Assembly: GCF_000963945.1 (NCBI RefSeq)
Contig: NZ_BAMW01000006.1
Location: 62,001-126,000, forward strand
Origin: Acetobacter indonesiensis
GTDB taxonomy: Bacteria > Pseudomonadota > Alphaproteobacteria > Acetobacterales > Acetobacteraceae
Length of the DNA stretch: 64,000 bases
Direction of reading: 5' to 3'
A program made the translations under genes and the position numbers. The notes beneath the pieces are model-generated. The model searched no databases. It was given only the letters and a program-made list of their open reading frames with translations, and was not told where the DNA came from. Numbering within the stretch: position 1 is the first letter of the stretch; each line of letters begins with the position of its first letter. Shown here one piece after another: positions 45,806 through 54,560 of the stretch.

Positions 45806-45874
45806 ACTGACGGAGTTTCGCCTCGCGTTATCCGTCAGTATGTAGCCTTTCGGGAAAGTCTGTCTCCTTTCCCG
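45806..45874 (+). other. Two hairpins in the guaA 3' untranslated region
   Basis: ACTGACGGA (45806-45814) pairs with TCCGTCAGT (45831-45839), and CGGGAAAG (45851-45858) with CTTTCCCG (45867-45874). Together with the terminator beyond they form a three-hairpin 3' region, or a small RNA with its own terminator. Confidence 0.55.
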
Positions 45875-45911
45875 GATGCTGCCTTAGTTGCCTATGGTAA
45901 TTACTGTTTTT

Positions 45912-45963
45912 CACCCCGGTTTGGCCATCAGTAGGCCGATAAACCGGGGTGTTTTCGTTTTTA
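45912..45963 (+). terminator. Rho-independent terminator after guaA
   Basis: CACCCCGGTTT at 45912-45922 pairs with AAACCGGGGTG at 45941-45951, followed by TTTTCGTTTTT. The loop contains a second short GGCC pairing. Confidence 0.9.
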
Positions 45964-45980
45964 TATTGTTGGTCTTTCGT

Positions 45981-48161
45981 CTACGGAGCGTGAGCCGGTG
46001 TCTGGGCTGGAAGTGTTTGATGGGCACGCTCAATAATAAAGTGCCGTAGCGTTTCAATTTCAGCCGGTGTCATGGATTTGTCGAAACGGTCCATCCCAAA
46101 CTGGCTTAAAGCCCCTTCGCCAACAATAGAATAAAAAGCGTCTTTATCCTGAATGGCGGCAGAATGGCGTAGGTCGGGTAATACGCCGGTGCCTTCCACA
46201 TTCGCGCCGTGGCAGAATTGACAATAGATGGCAAACTGGCGGCTTCCTGCCAAAGCCTGTTTCTGATCAAACGTGGCGGGTGGCGGTAGGGCAGGTGTGG
46301 GCGGGTCAACAGCAGGGGGCAGCGTGTCTGTTCCATCAAGCGCAAAAGCCAGCACGCGCGACCGGTTGATGGAGCCCGTTTTTTGTCTCGCCAGCCCGGA
46401 AGCGTTCAGACCGTAAGAGCCACCCCAGCCAGCCAGAACAGCAATATATTGCCGTCCGTGCGCCATGTAACTGATGGGGGAGGCAATAATGCCGGTTTGC
46501 GCATCGAAACTGAACAGGTCTTTGCCATCTTGCGCGCGGTAAGCATGGAAAAAGCCGTTTGTCAGTCCCTGAAAAACCAGATCACCCGCTGTAGCGACAA
46601 CACCGCCATTGGCTGGCCCCGGCTGGGGAATACGCCAGATTTCTTTCTGCTGCACCGGGTCCCATGCCACCAGCCAGCCCGCCAGATCCTTGGCTTGATC
46701 CTGCTGTTCCTTCAGGGTGGGCATTTTATCGTTCGCTTCAACATCCAGCCCCAGATTCCAGCCATCGGGGTGTGGTTCAAATGTTTTGGCGGCCTTCAGA
46801 AAATCAGGAACCTGTTGCACGGGCAGATAGACAAGCTTGGTGCGCGGACTGTAGGCCATTGCGGCGATGCCATGCGCCCCCATATCACCCGGAAAAATAT
46901 GAAACATTTTGCCAGTCTGGGAGTAAAGTGCATCTGGGTTAAACAGCGGATACCCCGTTTTAGGGTCAAGCCCTGACGCCCAGTTAACGTACACAAAATT
47001 TTTGCCAGACAGAAATGCACCCGTTTTGGCATCCAGCACATAGAAAAAACCGTTTTTCGGTGCATGCACAATCACATGCCGCATCTGCCCTTCAATGGGG
47101 AGATCAAGCGTCATGATCTGCTGCGTGGCGGTGTAATCCCAATGGTCTTTAGGGGTTTCTTGAAAGTGCCAGACATAATCGCCAGTTTCAGGCCGAACAG
47201 CGATAATGCTGTTTAAAAATAGATTATCGCCTTTCCCCTCTGACCGCAGACCATAGTTCCACGGCGATCCATTGCCTGTCCCAAAGTAAACAAGATCTGT
47301 CACTGGGTCATAAACAATGGAATCCCACACAGTGCCGCCGCCGCCCTGACGGACCCATGCGCCTTTTGCCCCCCATGTTTTATAGGCCGTTTTCATCAGA
47401 ACTGCGTCTGATGGTGCATTATCGGGTTTATTCTGCGGGTTGGGGACTGTGAAAAAGCGCCAGTCCAGCTTGCCTGTTTCTGCGTCGTATGCGCTCAGAA
47501 ACCCACGCGCGCCAAATTCTGCACCGCCATTGCCAATCAGAACCCGGCCTTTTGCAACACGGGGCGCACCCGTTATTGTGTAAGCCTTCTGCTTGCCCAG
47601 ATCCGCATCTGCAGGAATGGTGTTGACAGACCAGACGGGTTTTCCGGTTTTGGCGTCCAGCGCAATCAGCCGATTATCAAAGGTGCCGAGGTAAAGTTTA
47701 CCGTTCCAGTAAGCCAACCCCCGATTAACCACATCGCAACAGCCCCGAACGCCGTAAGTGCCGTCAACTTTGGGGTCAAATGCCCAGAGAACCTTTCCGG
47801 TGGCGGCATCAAGCGCTTTGACGCGGCTCCATGCGGTAGAGGTGTAAAGAACACCGTCTTTAACCAACGGTGTGGCTTCCTGTCCGCGGTTGGAAGCCAG
47901 ATCATAATGCCATGCCAGATGCAGTCGGCTAATGGTTTGCGGCGTTATCTGTGCAAGCGGACTGTAGCGTTGTTCGGAATAGGTGCGACCGTGTGTCAGC
48001 CAGTCAGCCGGATGATCCTCGGCGTGTAGAAGGCTTTGTTCTGCTGGGGCCGCATATGCTGTGAAAGGCAGTATTGCCGGGCAGGTCGCTCCCACCACAA
48101 AACAGGCACGCAGGGTGGCGAAAAAAGCTTTCCGGAAGCTGGATGATGCGACTATCGACAC
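45981..48161 (-). CDS. PQQ-dependent alcohol-type dehydrogenase with fused cytochrome c domain
   Basis: A 726-residue quinohaemoprotein. A signal peptide precedes an eight-bladed propeller with W-motifs (GKVLWAFDP, GKPVWSVNT, GKDLFSFDA). The pair of adjacent cysteines in GVRGCCDVVNRG is the PQQ-stacking disulfide. WDYTATQ contains the expected catalytic Asp. The C-terminal cytochrome c has CQFCH at about 647-651 and a Met ligand after MDRFDKSMTP. This is the membrane-type alcohol dehydrogenase layout of acetic acid bacteria, but no adhB-like cytochrome subunit is adjacent. It oxidises alcohols in the periplasm; the substrate is not known. Confidence 0.93.
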   Translation of the reverse strand: MSIVASSSFRKAFFATLRACFVVGATCPAILPFTAYAAPAEQSLLHAEDHPADWLTHGRTYSEQRYSPLAQITPQTISRLHLAWHYDLASNRGQEATPLVKDGVLYTSTAWSRVKALDAATGKVLWAFDPKVDGTYGVRGCCDVVNRGLAYWNGKLYLGTFDNRLIALDAKTGKPVWSVNTIPADADLGKQKAYTITGAPRVAKGRVLIGNGGAEFGARGFLSAYDAETGKLDWRFFTVPNPQNKPDNAPSDAVLMKTAYKTWGAKGAWVRQGGGGTVWDSIVYDPVTDLVYFGTGNGSPWNYGLRSEGKGDNLFLNSIIAVRPETGDYVWHFQETPKDHWDYTATQQIMTLDLPIEGQMRHVIVHAPKNGFFYVLDAKTGAFLSGKNFVYVNWASGLDPKTGYPLFNPDALYSQTGKMFHIFPGDMGAHGIAAMAYSPRTKLVYLPVQQVPDFLKAAKTFEPHPDGWNLGLDVEANDKMPTLKEQQDQAKDLAGWLVAWDPVQQKEIWRIPQPGPANGGVVATAGDLVFQGLTNGFFHAYRAQDGKDLFSFDAQTGIIASPISYMAHGRQYIAVLAGWGGSYGLNASGLARQKTGSINRSRVLAFALDGTDTLPPAVDPPTPALPPPATFDQKQALAGSRQFAIYCQFCHGANVEGTGVLPDLRHSAAIQDKDAFYSIVGEGALSQFGMDRFDKSMTPAEIETLRHFIIERAHQTLPAQTPAHAP

Positions 48162-48302
48162 GTGATCTTCCCGTTTCTTCGTCAGGTACTATTGGCCTGA
48201 GGATTTAGGGAAGATTATTTGATAAAATATCGAAACGGAATGAAAAGCTGTTCGTCCCGGTTCTCAATTTCCTGAAGTAAACAGCAACAGAGTCTAAACT
48301 AA

Positions 48303-48899
48303 TCAGAAAGAGGCGCAGGCGCGGGTCACTGTCAGGCCAACAGCCTGCTGCGAAAACTGGCTTTTATAAGTGGTGCGAACAAAGGCCAGATTGGCCGCCA
48401 GTTGTGGGGTGTTTTCTGGCACAGTGACCAGCACCAGGCGCGATGGTTCCTGCTGCACTTTCCCCGTTATTCTATCCTGCCACTGGCCGTCGCTGGGCAG
48501 AACGGAAAGCCCGGCCGGAAAGCGGGGCGTTATGGTTGTGCGGAGAAAATTCTGCCATTCAGTGCTGGTAATATCGGCTCCATGAGGGCGCTTCATGCCA
48601 AACATCAGGGTAATGTTCAGCATGGGAGTTGTACCCAATTTTTGGCAAAACCCACTGTCACTTTCCAGCGTGAGAGACGACCCTGACGTATCTGTCAGGA
48701 TCGTATCGTCCTCGCCCGCACTGTGGGGTGTTGGTGAGGTTTTTCCGCCAAGAAGTGCCGAGATGTTATGGTGCGCCGTATGGTGTATGCCATCAGACGC
48801 GCTTGTCACGTCTGTATGGGTTCCGCAGCCACTCACCATGACTACGCCAAACCCAGCCAGAACACCGAATAGGGGTGAGGCAACACGTCTTACAGGCAC
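48303..48899 (-). CDS. DUF3574-family lipoprotein
   Basis: The GTG at 48899, preceded by AAGGGA, starts a lipoprotein signal (SPLFGVLAGFGVVMVSGCG) with the lipobox cysteine near residue 25. The domain has MLNITLMFGMKRPHGADITSTEWQNFL, FPAGLSVLPSDGQWQD and SRLVLVTVPENTP, which I recognise as DUF3574. A longer frame runs into cysK and is not needed; the real gap to the cysK stop is about 10 bases, so both may be cotranscribed. Biological role unknown. Length 198 aa. Confidence 0.82.
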   Translation of the reverse strand: MPVRRVASPLFGVLAGFGVVMVSGCGTHTDVTSASDGIHHTAHHNISALLGGKTSPTPHSAGEDDTILTDTSGSSLTLESDSGFCQKLGTTPMLNITLMFGMKRPHGADITSTEWQNFLRTTITPRFPAGLSVLPSDGQWQDRITGKVQQEPSRLVLVTVPENTPQLAANLAFVRTTYKSQFSQQAVGLTVTRACASF

Positions 48900-48909
48900 G
48901 GCAGATCCC

Positions 48910-49950
48910 TTATTTATCAAGCCACGGCGCAACAGGCAGGTCTTTGCCACGCAGAAACTCCGGGTTGAACAGTTTTGACTGGTAACGCGCCCCGCCATCG
49001 CAAAGGATGGTCACAATACGGTGTCCCGGTCCCAGTTTGCGGGCTGTTCGAATGGCAGATGCCACATTGATGCCGGAAGAGCCCCCAACAGACAGCCCTT
49101 CGTCAATCAACAGACTGTAGATGATCTCAAGGGCTTCCGGGTCAGGAATACGTTCGGCGTCGTCAATGGGGGCCCCTTCCAGATTGCCAGTGACGCGCGA
49201 CTGCCCGATCCCTTCGGTGATGGAGGATCCGGCAACGGACAGGTCATTGCTTTTCACCCATCCATACAGGCCGGAGCCCTCAGGGTCGGCGAGAACAATA
49301 TGGGGTGCCTTTACGCCTGCTTTTTTTGCGGCCTCATGAAGACCAATGGCAGTACCCGCCAGTGTTCCGCCGGTGCCGCAGGCGCAGGTGAAGGCATCGA
49401 TTTTGCCATCAAGCTGCTGCCAGATTTCAGGGGCTGTTGTGGTGCGGTGGCCTTCGCGGTTGGCCAGATTGTCAAACTGGTTTGCCCACACATATCCCCC
49501 TTCTTCAGCCAACCGGCGGGACACATGTACATAGTTGCCGGGGTCTTTATACGGCTTTGCAGGCACCAGACGCAGGTCCGCGCCAATCATGCGCAGAAAA
49601 TCAATTTTCTCGCGGCTCTGGGTTTCCGGCATGACAATAATGCACCGATAACCACGGGCATTCGCAACCAAGGTCAGGCCAATACCTGTATTGCCTGCTG
49701 TGCCTTCAACCAGAGTGCCACCGGGTTTCAACACACCACGCCGTTCAGCATCTTCAATAATCGCCAAAGCAGCACGGTCCTTGACGGAACCACCGGGGTT
49801 CATGAATTCGGCCTTGCCGTAGATCTCGCACCCAGTGGCTTCCGACGCCTTGCGCAGACGCACCAGCGGTGTGCCGCCGACGGCCGCAGGCATATCAGCC
49901 GAGGTCGAGGCCCAGCCGGGAAGCAGGGCGGGAGTTGCGCTTTCAGTCAT
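48910..49950 (-). CDS. cysK: Cysteine synthase family PLP enzyme
   Basis: A 346-residue fold-type II protein. The PLP lysine is in MNPGGSVKDRAAL near residue 58, TAGNTGIGL binds the substrate carboxylate and ACGTGGTLAGT binds the phosphate. The long C-terminal segment after SVGGSSGINVASAI is typical of O-acetylserine sulfhydrylase and cystathionine beta-synthase-like members. It makes cysteine from O-acetylserine and sulfide. The gene is divergent from the rhodanese gene, which fits a sulfur role for both. Confidence 0.93.
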   Translation of the reverse strand: MTESATPALLPGWASTSADMPAAVGGTPLVRLRKASEATGCEIYGKAEFMNPGGSVKDRAALAIIEDAERRGVLKPGGTLVEGTAGNTGIGLTLVANARGYRCIIVMPETQSREKIDFLRMIGADLRLVPAKPYKDPGNYVHVSRRLAEEGGYVWANQFDNLANREGHRTTTAPEIWQQLDGKIDAFTCACGTGGTLAGTAIGLHEAAKKAGVKAPHIVLADPEGSGLYGWVKSNDLSVAGSSITEGIGQSRVTGNLEGAPIDDAERIPDPEALEIIYSLLIDEGLSVGGSSGINVASAIRTARKLGPGHRIVTILCDGGARYQSKLFNPEFLRGKDLPVAPWLDK

Positions 49951-50083
49951 CCAGTTGCACCTTCTCTTTACTCAGGCAGGCCTTGCACGTCACAGGACCT
50001 GGCGCGTTGTGATGTGCCTCTCACGTTACGCGCCAGCGTCTTACAGGTGTAGACTCTGTCATACTAACCAGCAGGATACCACG

Positions 50084-50491
50084 ATGATTGAAGATGTCTC
50101 TCCCCAGCATGTGTGGGCAGAACTTGAAAAAAACGACCGCGCCGTGCTGGTGGATGTCCGCACCATGCCAGAATGGCAGCTTATCGGCGTATCTGATCTG
50201 GCATCGCTTGGCCGGCGGTTGGTTCTGGTCAGTTGGCAGGAACTGGATGGTACCCCCAACACGCATTTTGCTGAAGACCTGGAACAGGTTGGCGTCAGAA
50301 AAGACGTGCCAGTCTATTTCATCTGCCGGTCAGGCGCACGCAGCCGCTCGGCAGCCGAGGCCGCAAAGCAGGCCGGTTATGCGCGCGTTTATAATGTGGC
50401 TGATGGATTTGAAGGCCCGCTAGACCCGCAGGGGCACCGGGGTACGGTTGCTGGTTGGAAAGTATCAGGCCTGCCGTGGCGGCAGAACTGA
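50084..50491 (+). CDS. Rhodanese-like sulfurtransferase
   Basis: A 135-residue single rhodanese domain. The active-site loop is FICRSGARSRSAAEAA with C81. VLVDVRTMPEW is the first conserved helix-strand element, and VYNVADGFEGPLD is close to the C-terminal signature. The start ATG at 50084 has AGGAT upstream; longer frames extend into the cysK promoter. It transfers sulfur from thiosulfate or persulfide to acceptors. Divergent to cysK. Confidence 0.92.
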   Translation: MIEDVSPQHVWAELEKNDRAVLVDVRTMPEWQLIGVSDLASLGRRLVLVSWQELDGTPNTHFAEDLEQVGVRKDVPVYFICRSGARSRSAAEAAKQAGYARVYNVADGFEGPLDPQGHRGTVAGWKVSGLPWRQN

Positions 50492-50542
50492 TACCAGCCC
50501 GGCCGCAATTTCAAGAGTCTACGGGGCAGTCAAAGCGCCGGT

Positions 50543-51436
50543 TTACATACCGGCGTCAGGTTCAGATTCTGCGTCAAACAGAACTTCAAGCACGGCGCAC
50601 CAAGGGTAACGTGTGTCATAGCTCTGGCCGGAGGGCGAGGAAATGCGGCCCTGCGGGTCGGTTGGCACATGGGTTAGGGCAACGGCATCGTCAATGTTGC
50701 CGCCAATAATGCTCAACTGCCGACCAAAAGGCTGGCCGTTCTGATTAACAGCCACAACATAACCGCAATGGGCCGGGAAACCGTAAGATGTTGGCAGGCT
50801 GGAGAAATTAACAGTCGTTTTGGCGCGGCCACGGCCCACGCAAATCAGGTCGCCCAGTTTGGGGGTGTAATTTGCCGGGTTCTGCGCACGCAGAATAGGG
50901 GATTGGCCCGAGGCTGCCGCATTGATGTATGTGGAATGGTTGGGTGAATACGGGAAGCGACTGTTCGCCCCAGATACCCGCATAACGTAAGAAATGAAGG
51001 CGGCTGACCATGCGTAATTGCCGTCATGCACGAAGTCGGTCAATTGACCGTTGGCATCATGTTTGCCCGTCCATGACGCCTCGGTCATGCTGGGTTCCAT
51101 CCCAATCCACCAATATTCCCCAACACGTTCCCACAGACCGGGCGCGCGTTCAGGTTTAACTGCTGCGGTCTGGGGTTCTGGCCGGTCTTCCGGGTCATCA
51201 TCATTCACCGGGCTGCCGAATAACCGCCATTCACGCATGGCTATGGCGACTAGATCCTGCCGGTTGAAGGGTTCGTAATTGCGGGTCGCAAAATCAGGCA
51301 CATGGCTGCTGTAACCGTAAGATGCCGTCGCACCCGTCTGACCCGTGGCGGTAGGCGGTGCGCCGGGGGTAGGCTGTGACGCGCAGGCCGCAAGGCATAG
51401 CGGCGCAAACAGGGCAACAGAGAGCTTGCGTGACAT
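50543..51436 (-). CDS. DUF2272-type lipoprotein
   Basis: A 297-residue protein starting with a lipoprotein signal (FAPLCLAACAS, lipobox cysteine near residue 18). A Thr/Pro/Gly-rich linker leads to a compact domain with YAWSAAFISYVMRVSGANSR, FPYSPNHSTYINAA, LGDLICVGRGRAK and FPAHCGYVVAV; the Cys and His spacing is like a papain-fold amidase, the DUF2272 family. A role in peptidoglycan peptide hydrolysis is possible but not proven. Convergent with the rhodanese gene. Confidence 0.87.
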   Translation of the reverse strand: MSRKLSVALFAPLCLAACASQPTPGAPPTATGQTGATASYGYSSHVPDFATRNYEPFNRQDLVAIAMREWRLFGSPVNDDDPEDRPEPQTAAVKPERAPGLWERVGEYWWIGMEPSMTEASWTGKHDANGQLTDFVHDGNYAWSAAFISYVMRVSGANSRFPYSPNHSTYINAAASGQSPILRAQNPANYTPKLGDLICVGRGRAKTTVNFSSLPTSYGFPAHCGYVVAVNQNGQPFGRQLSIIGGNIDDAVALTHVPTDPQGRISSPSGQSYDTRYPWCAVLEVLFDAESEPDAGM

Positions 51437-51586
51437 CTCGTCTCCATCCAGACACGTTACTCCGGGTTGCCCGAAGTGTCAGAGGCTTCTGCCATCAGAA
51501 ACCTCAAAGCTATGCATAAGCTGCTCTGCTGTCAGGGAAAAGAGGGCACGAAATTTTCCTCCGTGCCTGTTTCCTTTTTGCCCTGT

Positions 51587-52081
51587 TCAGGCCGCTTCGA
51601 CCGTCAGATCCGCCGTTTGGCCCTGCACGCTGGCAATGGCCTGTTGTGGGTCTAGGCCAATGACAATGCCACGACCGCCACCATTAATATACATGACGTC
51701 CTGTTTCAGTGCCGCATTTTCAAACACGACGGGCACTTGGGTGCGCGCCCCAAAAGGGCTGATGCCACCAACCTGAAAACCTGTCAGGGCTTCGGCTTTT
51801 TCAGCATTCAGCATGCGGGCATTTTTACCACCAAACAGGGCGGCTACCTTTTTCAGGTTCATCTTCTGGTGGACGGGGATGACGGCACACACGATCTGCT
51901 TCTTATCAATTTCAACCATCAGGGTCTTGAAGACTTTTTCCTGATCAATGCCGATGCCAGCAGCAGCCTGAATACCGATTTTTCCTGAGTCTGACACATA
52001 TTCATAGTCGTGTACCGTATAGGGAATGCCATGTGCGGTCAGAAAACGGGTCGAGGGGGTATCAATATGTGTCTGTGACAT
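51587..52081 (-). CDS. ybaK: Cys-tRNA(Pro)/Cys-tRNA(Cys) deacylase YbaK
   Basis: A 164-residue YbaK/EbsC-domain protein. VFKTLMVEI contains the conserved Lys, VGGISPFGAR the conserved Gly-Ile-Ser-Pro-Phe loop, and DVMYINGGGRGIVIGL the C-terminal part. It hydrolyses Cys mischarged on tRNA(Pro). It stands alone with about 280 bases upstream. The catalytic family assignment is firm; substrate preference in this organism is inferred. Confidence 0.94.
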   Translation of the reverse strand: MSQTHIDTPSTRFLTAHGIPYTVHDYEYVSDSGKIGIQAAAGIGIDQEKVFKTLMVEIDKKQIVCAVIPVHQKMNLKKVAALFGGKNARMLNAEKAEALTGFQVGGISPFGARTQVPVVFENAALKQDVMYINGGGRGIVIGLDPQQAIASVQGQTADLTVEAA

Positions 52082-52316
52082 GGCGCAGCCCTTTCAGAAC
52101 GGTTTGACGGTGCGTAACCGTGAAAAATCACGGTCTGCTTATCGGTCTGCTTTCTGGTTCCCGTCAAGAAAAGAGCTGTGCATAGGCGTATGCGTTCTGA
52201 AACTCTGGTTTTTGAGCACACCTGCTCTTATGGCGCAGGCTATTTTGGTGCTTCTATTATAAATGAAAAGTATGTTTCAAAAACAAATGTTCTTAAAATG
52301 TTCTTATTTTCAGAAG

Positions 52317-52357
52317 CGTTCTGCACTCTGTAATACTATATCAGAGAGTGCAGAACG
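52317..52357. terminator. Hairpin after mtnA
   Basis: A perfect 13-bp inverted repeat, CGTTCTGCACTCT at 52317-52329 and its complement at 52345-52357, five bases downstream of the mtnA stop on the minus strand. A T-rich tract is only seen further on, so it may be a weak terminator. Confidence 0.55.
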
Positions 52358-52362
52358 GTATT

Positions 52363-53457
52363 TTACTGTTCCGGGAAAAGGCTTTTCAAACCATCTTCCG
52401 TTGCTGCACAGCAGCCACGTTCCGTAATCAGACCCGTGACCAGTCGGGCAGGCGTCACATCAAAGGCCGGATTGGCGGCTTTGCTACCGTCAGGTGTAAT
52501 CTGCACTTTTGATAGAGTACCCCTTTCATCGCGTCCGGAAATATGGGTGATTTCTGATCCAGACCGTTCTTCAATGGGAATTTCCGTTACCCCGTTTGCA
52601 ACAGTCCAGTCGATTGTTGTGGAAGGGAGCGCCACCCAGAACGGTACAGCGTTATCTTGCGCGGCAAGTGCTTTCAGATAAGTGCCAATTTTATTGGCGA
52701 CATCGCCGGTGCGTGTGACGCGGTCTGTGCCCACAATAACCATATCAACCTGACCATGCTGCATCAGGTGTCCACCTGCGTTGTCGGCAATGACAGTATG
52801 GGGCACGCCGTGGCTCCCCAGTTCCCATGCCGTTAGGGCAGCCCCCTGATTTCTTGGGCGTGTTTCATCAACCCACACATGAACATTCAGGCCTTCATCA
52901 TGCGCCATGTAGATAGGGGCTAACGCTGTTCCCCAATCAACCGTTGCAATCCAGCCCGCATTGCAATGTGTCAGCAGATTAATCTGGCTGCCTGCCGGCT
53001 TGGTTTTCGCAATATCGCGGATCAGGGAAAGTCCATGACGGCCAATGGCTTCATTCTGAGCCGCATCCTCGTCACAGATGCGCCCTGCTTCAGCATAAGC
53101 AGCAGCAACGCGTTTGTCAGCGGGAAGGGGGCGCAGGTGAGCCAGCATCCGGTCAATCGCCCAGCGCAGGTTAATGGCTGTGGGGCGCGTTGCGGCCAGC
53201 ATAACAGCCTGTTCTTCCATGGCAGTATCAGAACTCTCATGGCGAAGGGCAAGTGCCAGACCGTAAGCAGCAACCGCCCCAATAAGGGGCGCACCACGCA
53301 CCTGCATTGTGCGAATTGCATGTGCAACGTCCTGCGCAGACGTAAGTTGCAAAATATCCAGAGAAAAAGGTAAGCGCGTCTGGTCAAAAATATGGACAGA
53401 CCACCCATCTTTTTCATTTATCCAGACGCTGCGATACGGGGTGCCGTTAATTTTCAT
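52363..53457 (-). CDS. mtnA: S-methyl-5-thioribose-1-phosphate isomerase
   Basis: A 364-residue eIF2B-like protein. The active-site Cys is in [19 protein letters not shown], and the catalytic Asp in [37 protein letters not shown] in the N-terminal part fits too. It converts methylthioribose 1-phosphate to methylthioribulose 1-phosphate in methionine salvage. No other salvage gene is adjacent, so the rest of the pathway must lie elsewhere or this enzyme feeds another route. Confidence 0.95.
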   Translation of the reverse strand: MKINGTPYRSVWINEKDGWSVHIFDQTRLPFSLDILQLTSAQDVAHAIRTMQVRGAPLIGAVAAYGLALALRHESSDTAMEEQAVMLAATRPTAINLRWAIDRMLAHLRPLPADKRVAAAYAEAGRICDEDAAQNEAIGRHGLSLIRDIAKTKPAGSQINLLTHCNAGWIATVDWGTALAPIYMAHDEGLNVHVWVDETRPRNQGAALTAWELGSHGVPHTVIADNAGGHLMQHGQVDMVIVGTDRVTRTGDVANKIGTYLKALAAQDNAVPFWVALPSTTIDWTVANGVTEIPIEERSGSEITHISGRDERGTLSKVQITPDGSKAANPAFDVTPARLVTGLITERGCCAATEDGLKSLFPEQ

Positions 53458-53739
53458 GCGGAGAAGCCTCTGGCTGGGTCAGTGAAGGTTGAAGGATAAT
53501 AGCGGATTTTTGGTGTCCACGCTACTGTTGGACGTGTTTTGTTCTTCTGGGGCGGAAGCACCTATTCTTGAAACCTGAAAGTATTTTTTGCATTTTCCAC
53601 AGTTTTTGTTATGAAGGGATTACATTTCAAGCACAGAAGCCAGTTCTGTAAAGTTGTTTGGGCTGAAACCGCAGACGCTATTTCCAGAAAGATGCTTTTC
53701 TGTTCTTGTTTTTTGTAAGTTTAGGTTTCAGGAGTTTTT

Positions 53740-54393
53740 ATGAGCGATACGAAAAAACGCGGTGCCGCAACCCGAGCAAAAGCAGCTTCCCCCCGCGCCG
53801 CAGCACCGACAACGCGCCGTCCCCGCGCTGCTGCTGTTAAAAAAGAAGTGGTAGAGGAAGAAGTTGCTGCCCCCCGTAAAACACGCCGTAGTGCAGCCAA
53901 GGTAGCAGCCCCGGAAAAACCGGTGCGTGCCCCAAAGGCTGCTAAAGCAGAAACAGTTGCTAAAAAAGCAACAAAGACGGCTGAAGCAAAACCCAAAACA
54001 ACCCGTGCCACACGTAAAACGGCTGAAGTTGTAGAGGCTGCTCCGGTTGCAAAAACGACACGTCGCAAGGCTGCACCAGCTCCGGTTGTAGAAGCACCTG
54101 CTCGTCGCGGTCGTCGCACCAAGGCGGTTGAAGAGATTGTGGTGCCAGCAAAGCCTGCTCGTAAGAGCACAAAAGCTGCCGCTGCCGCTCCTGCTCCTGC
54201 TCCGGTAAAGACACGGGCAAAGGCTGCTCCGGCAGAAGCTAAAGTGCGTCTGTCTGCTGTTGAAAAACTGCGTATCGTGCAGGAAACACGCCGTCAGAAG
54301 CGTTATGACCGCCTGGCAGAAGAAGCCGAACAGGCAGCAACCAAAAGCACCCGTGGCCGCAAGGCTGGTGGACGTCGTGCTTCTAAAGCCTAA
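53740..54393 (+). CDS. Histone-H1-like Ala/Lys/Arg-rich protein
   Basis: A 217-residue protein made almost entirely of Ala, Lys, Arg, Pro, Thr and Val in irregular repeats (TTRRPRAAAVKK, KPTRATRKT-like blocks, PAPVV, APAPAP). There is no enzyme motif. The C-terminal about 45 residues (LSAVEKLRIVQETRRQKRYDRLAEEAEQAA) look like an ordered helix. It should bind DNA or RNA electrostatically, like bacterial H1 homologues such as HctA-type or AlgP-type proteins. Start at 53740 after TTTAGGTTTCAGGAG. The acidic patch VVEEEV interrupts the basic run. Confidence 0.85.
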   Translation: MSDTKKRGAATRAKAASPRAAAPTTRRPRAAAVKKEVVEEEVAAPRKTRRSAAKVAAPEKPVRAPKAAKAETVAKKATKTAEAKPKTTRATRKTAEVVEAAPVAKTTRRKAAPAPVVEAPARRGRRTKAVEEIVVPAKPARKSTKAAAAAPAPAPVKTRAKAAPAEAKVRLSAVEKLRIVQETRRQKRYDRLAEEAEQAATKSTRGRKAGGRRASKA

Positions 54394-54436
54394 GGCTTGA
54401 GAATAGCTTTTGCTCTCTATCTAAAGGGGCAATAGT

Positions 54437-54476
54437 AAAAAGGCAGCACCTACAACAGGGTGCTGCCTTTTTTTCT
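54437..54476. terminator. Bidirectional terminator after the histone-like gene
   Basis: AGGCAGCACC at 54441-54450 pairs with GGTGCTGCCT at 54459-54468; AAAAA in front and TTTTTTT behind. It separates the opposed asparaginase gene. Confidence 0.93.
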
Positions 54477-54560
54477 ATTTAGACACAAAAGCCGACACTA
54501 TTTTAAAAATCGTCAGCTTTTCAGGTTTATCGGATGTGTCTCAGACGCAAAAAGTCCGTA

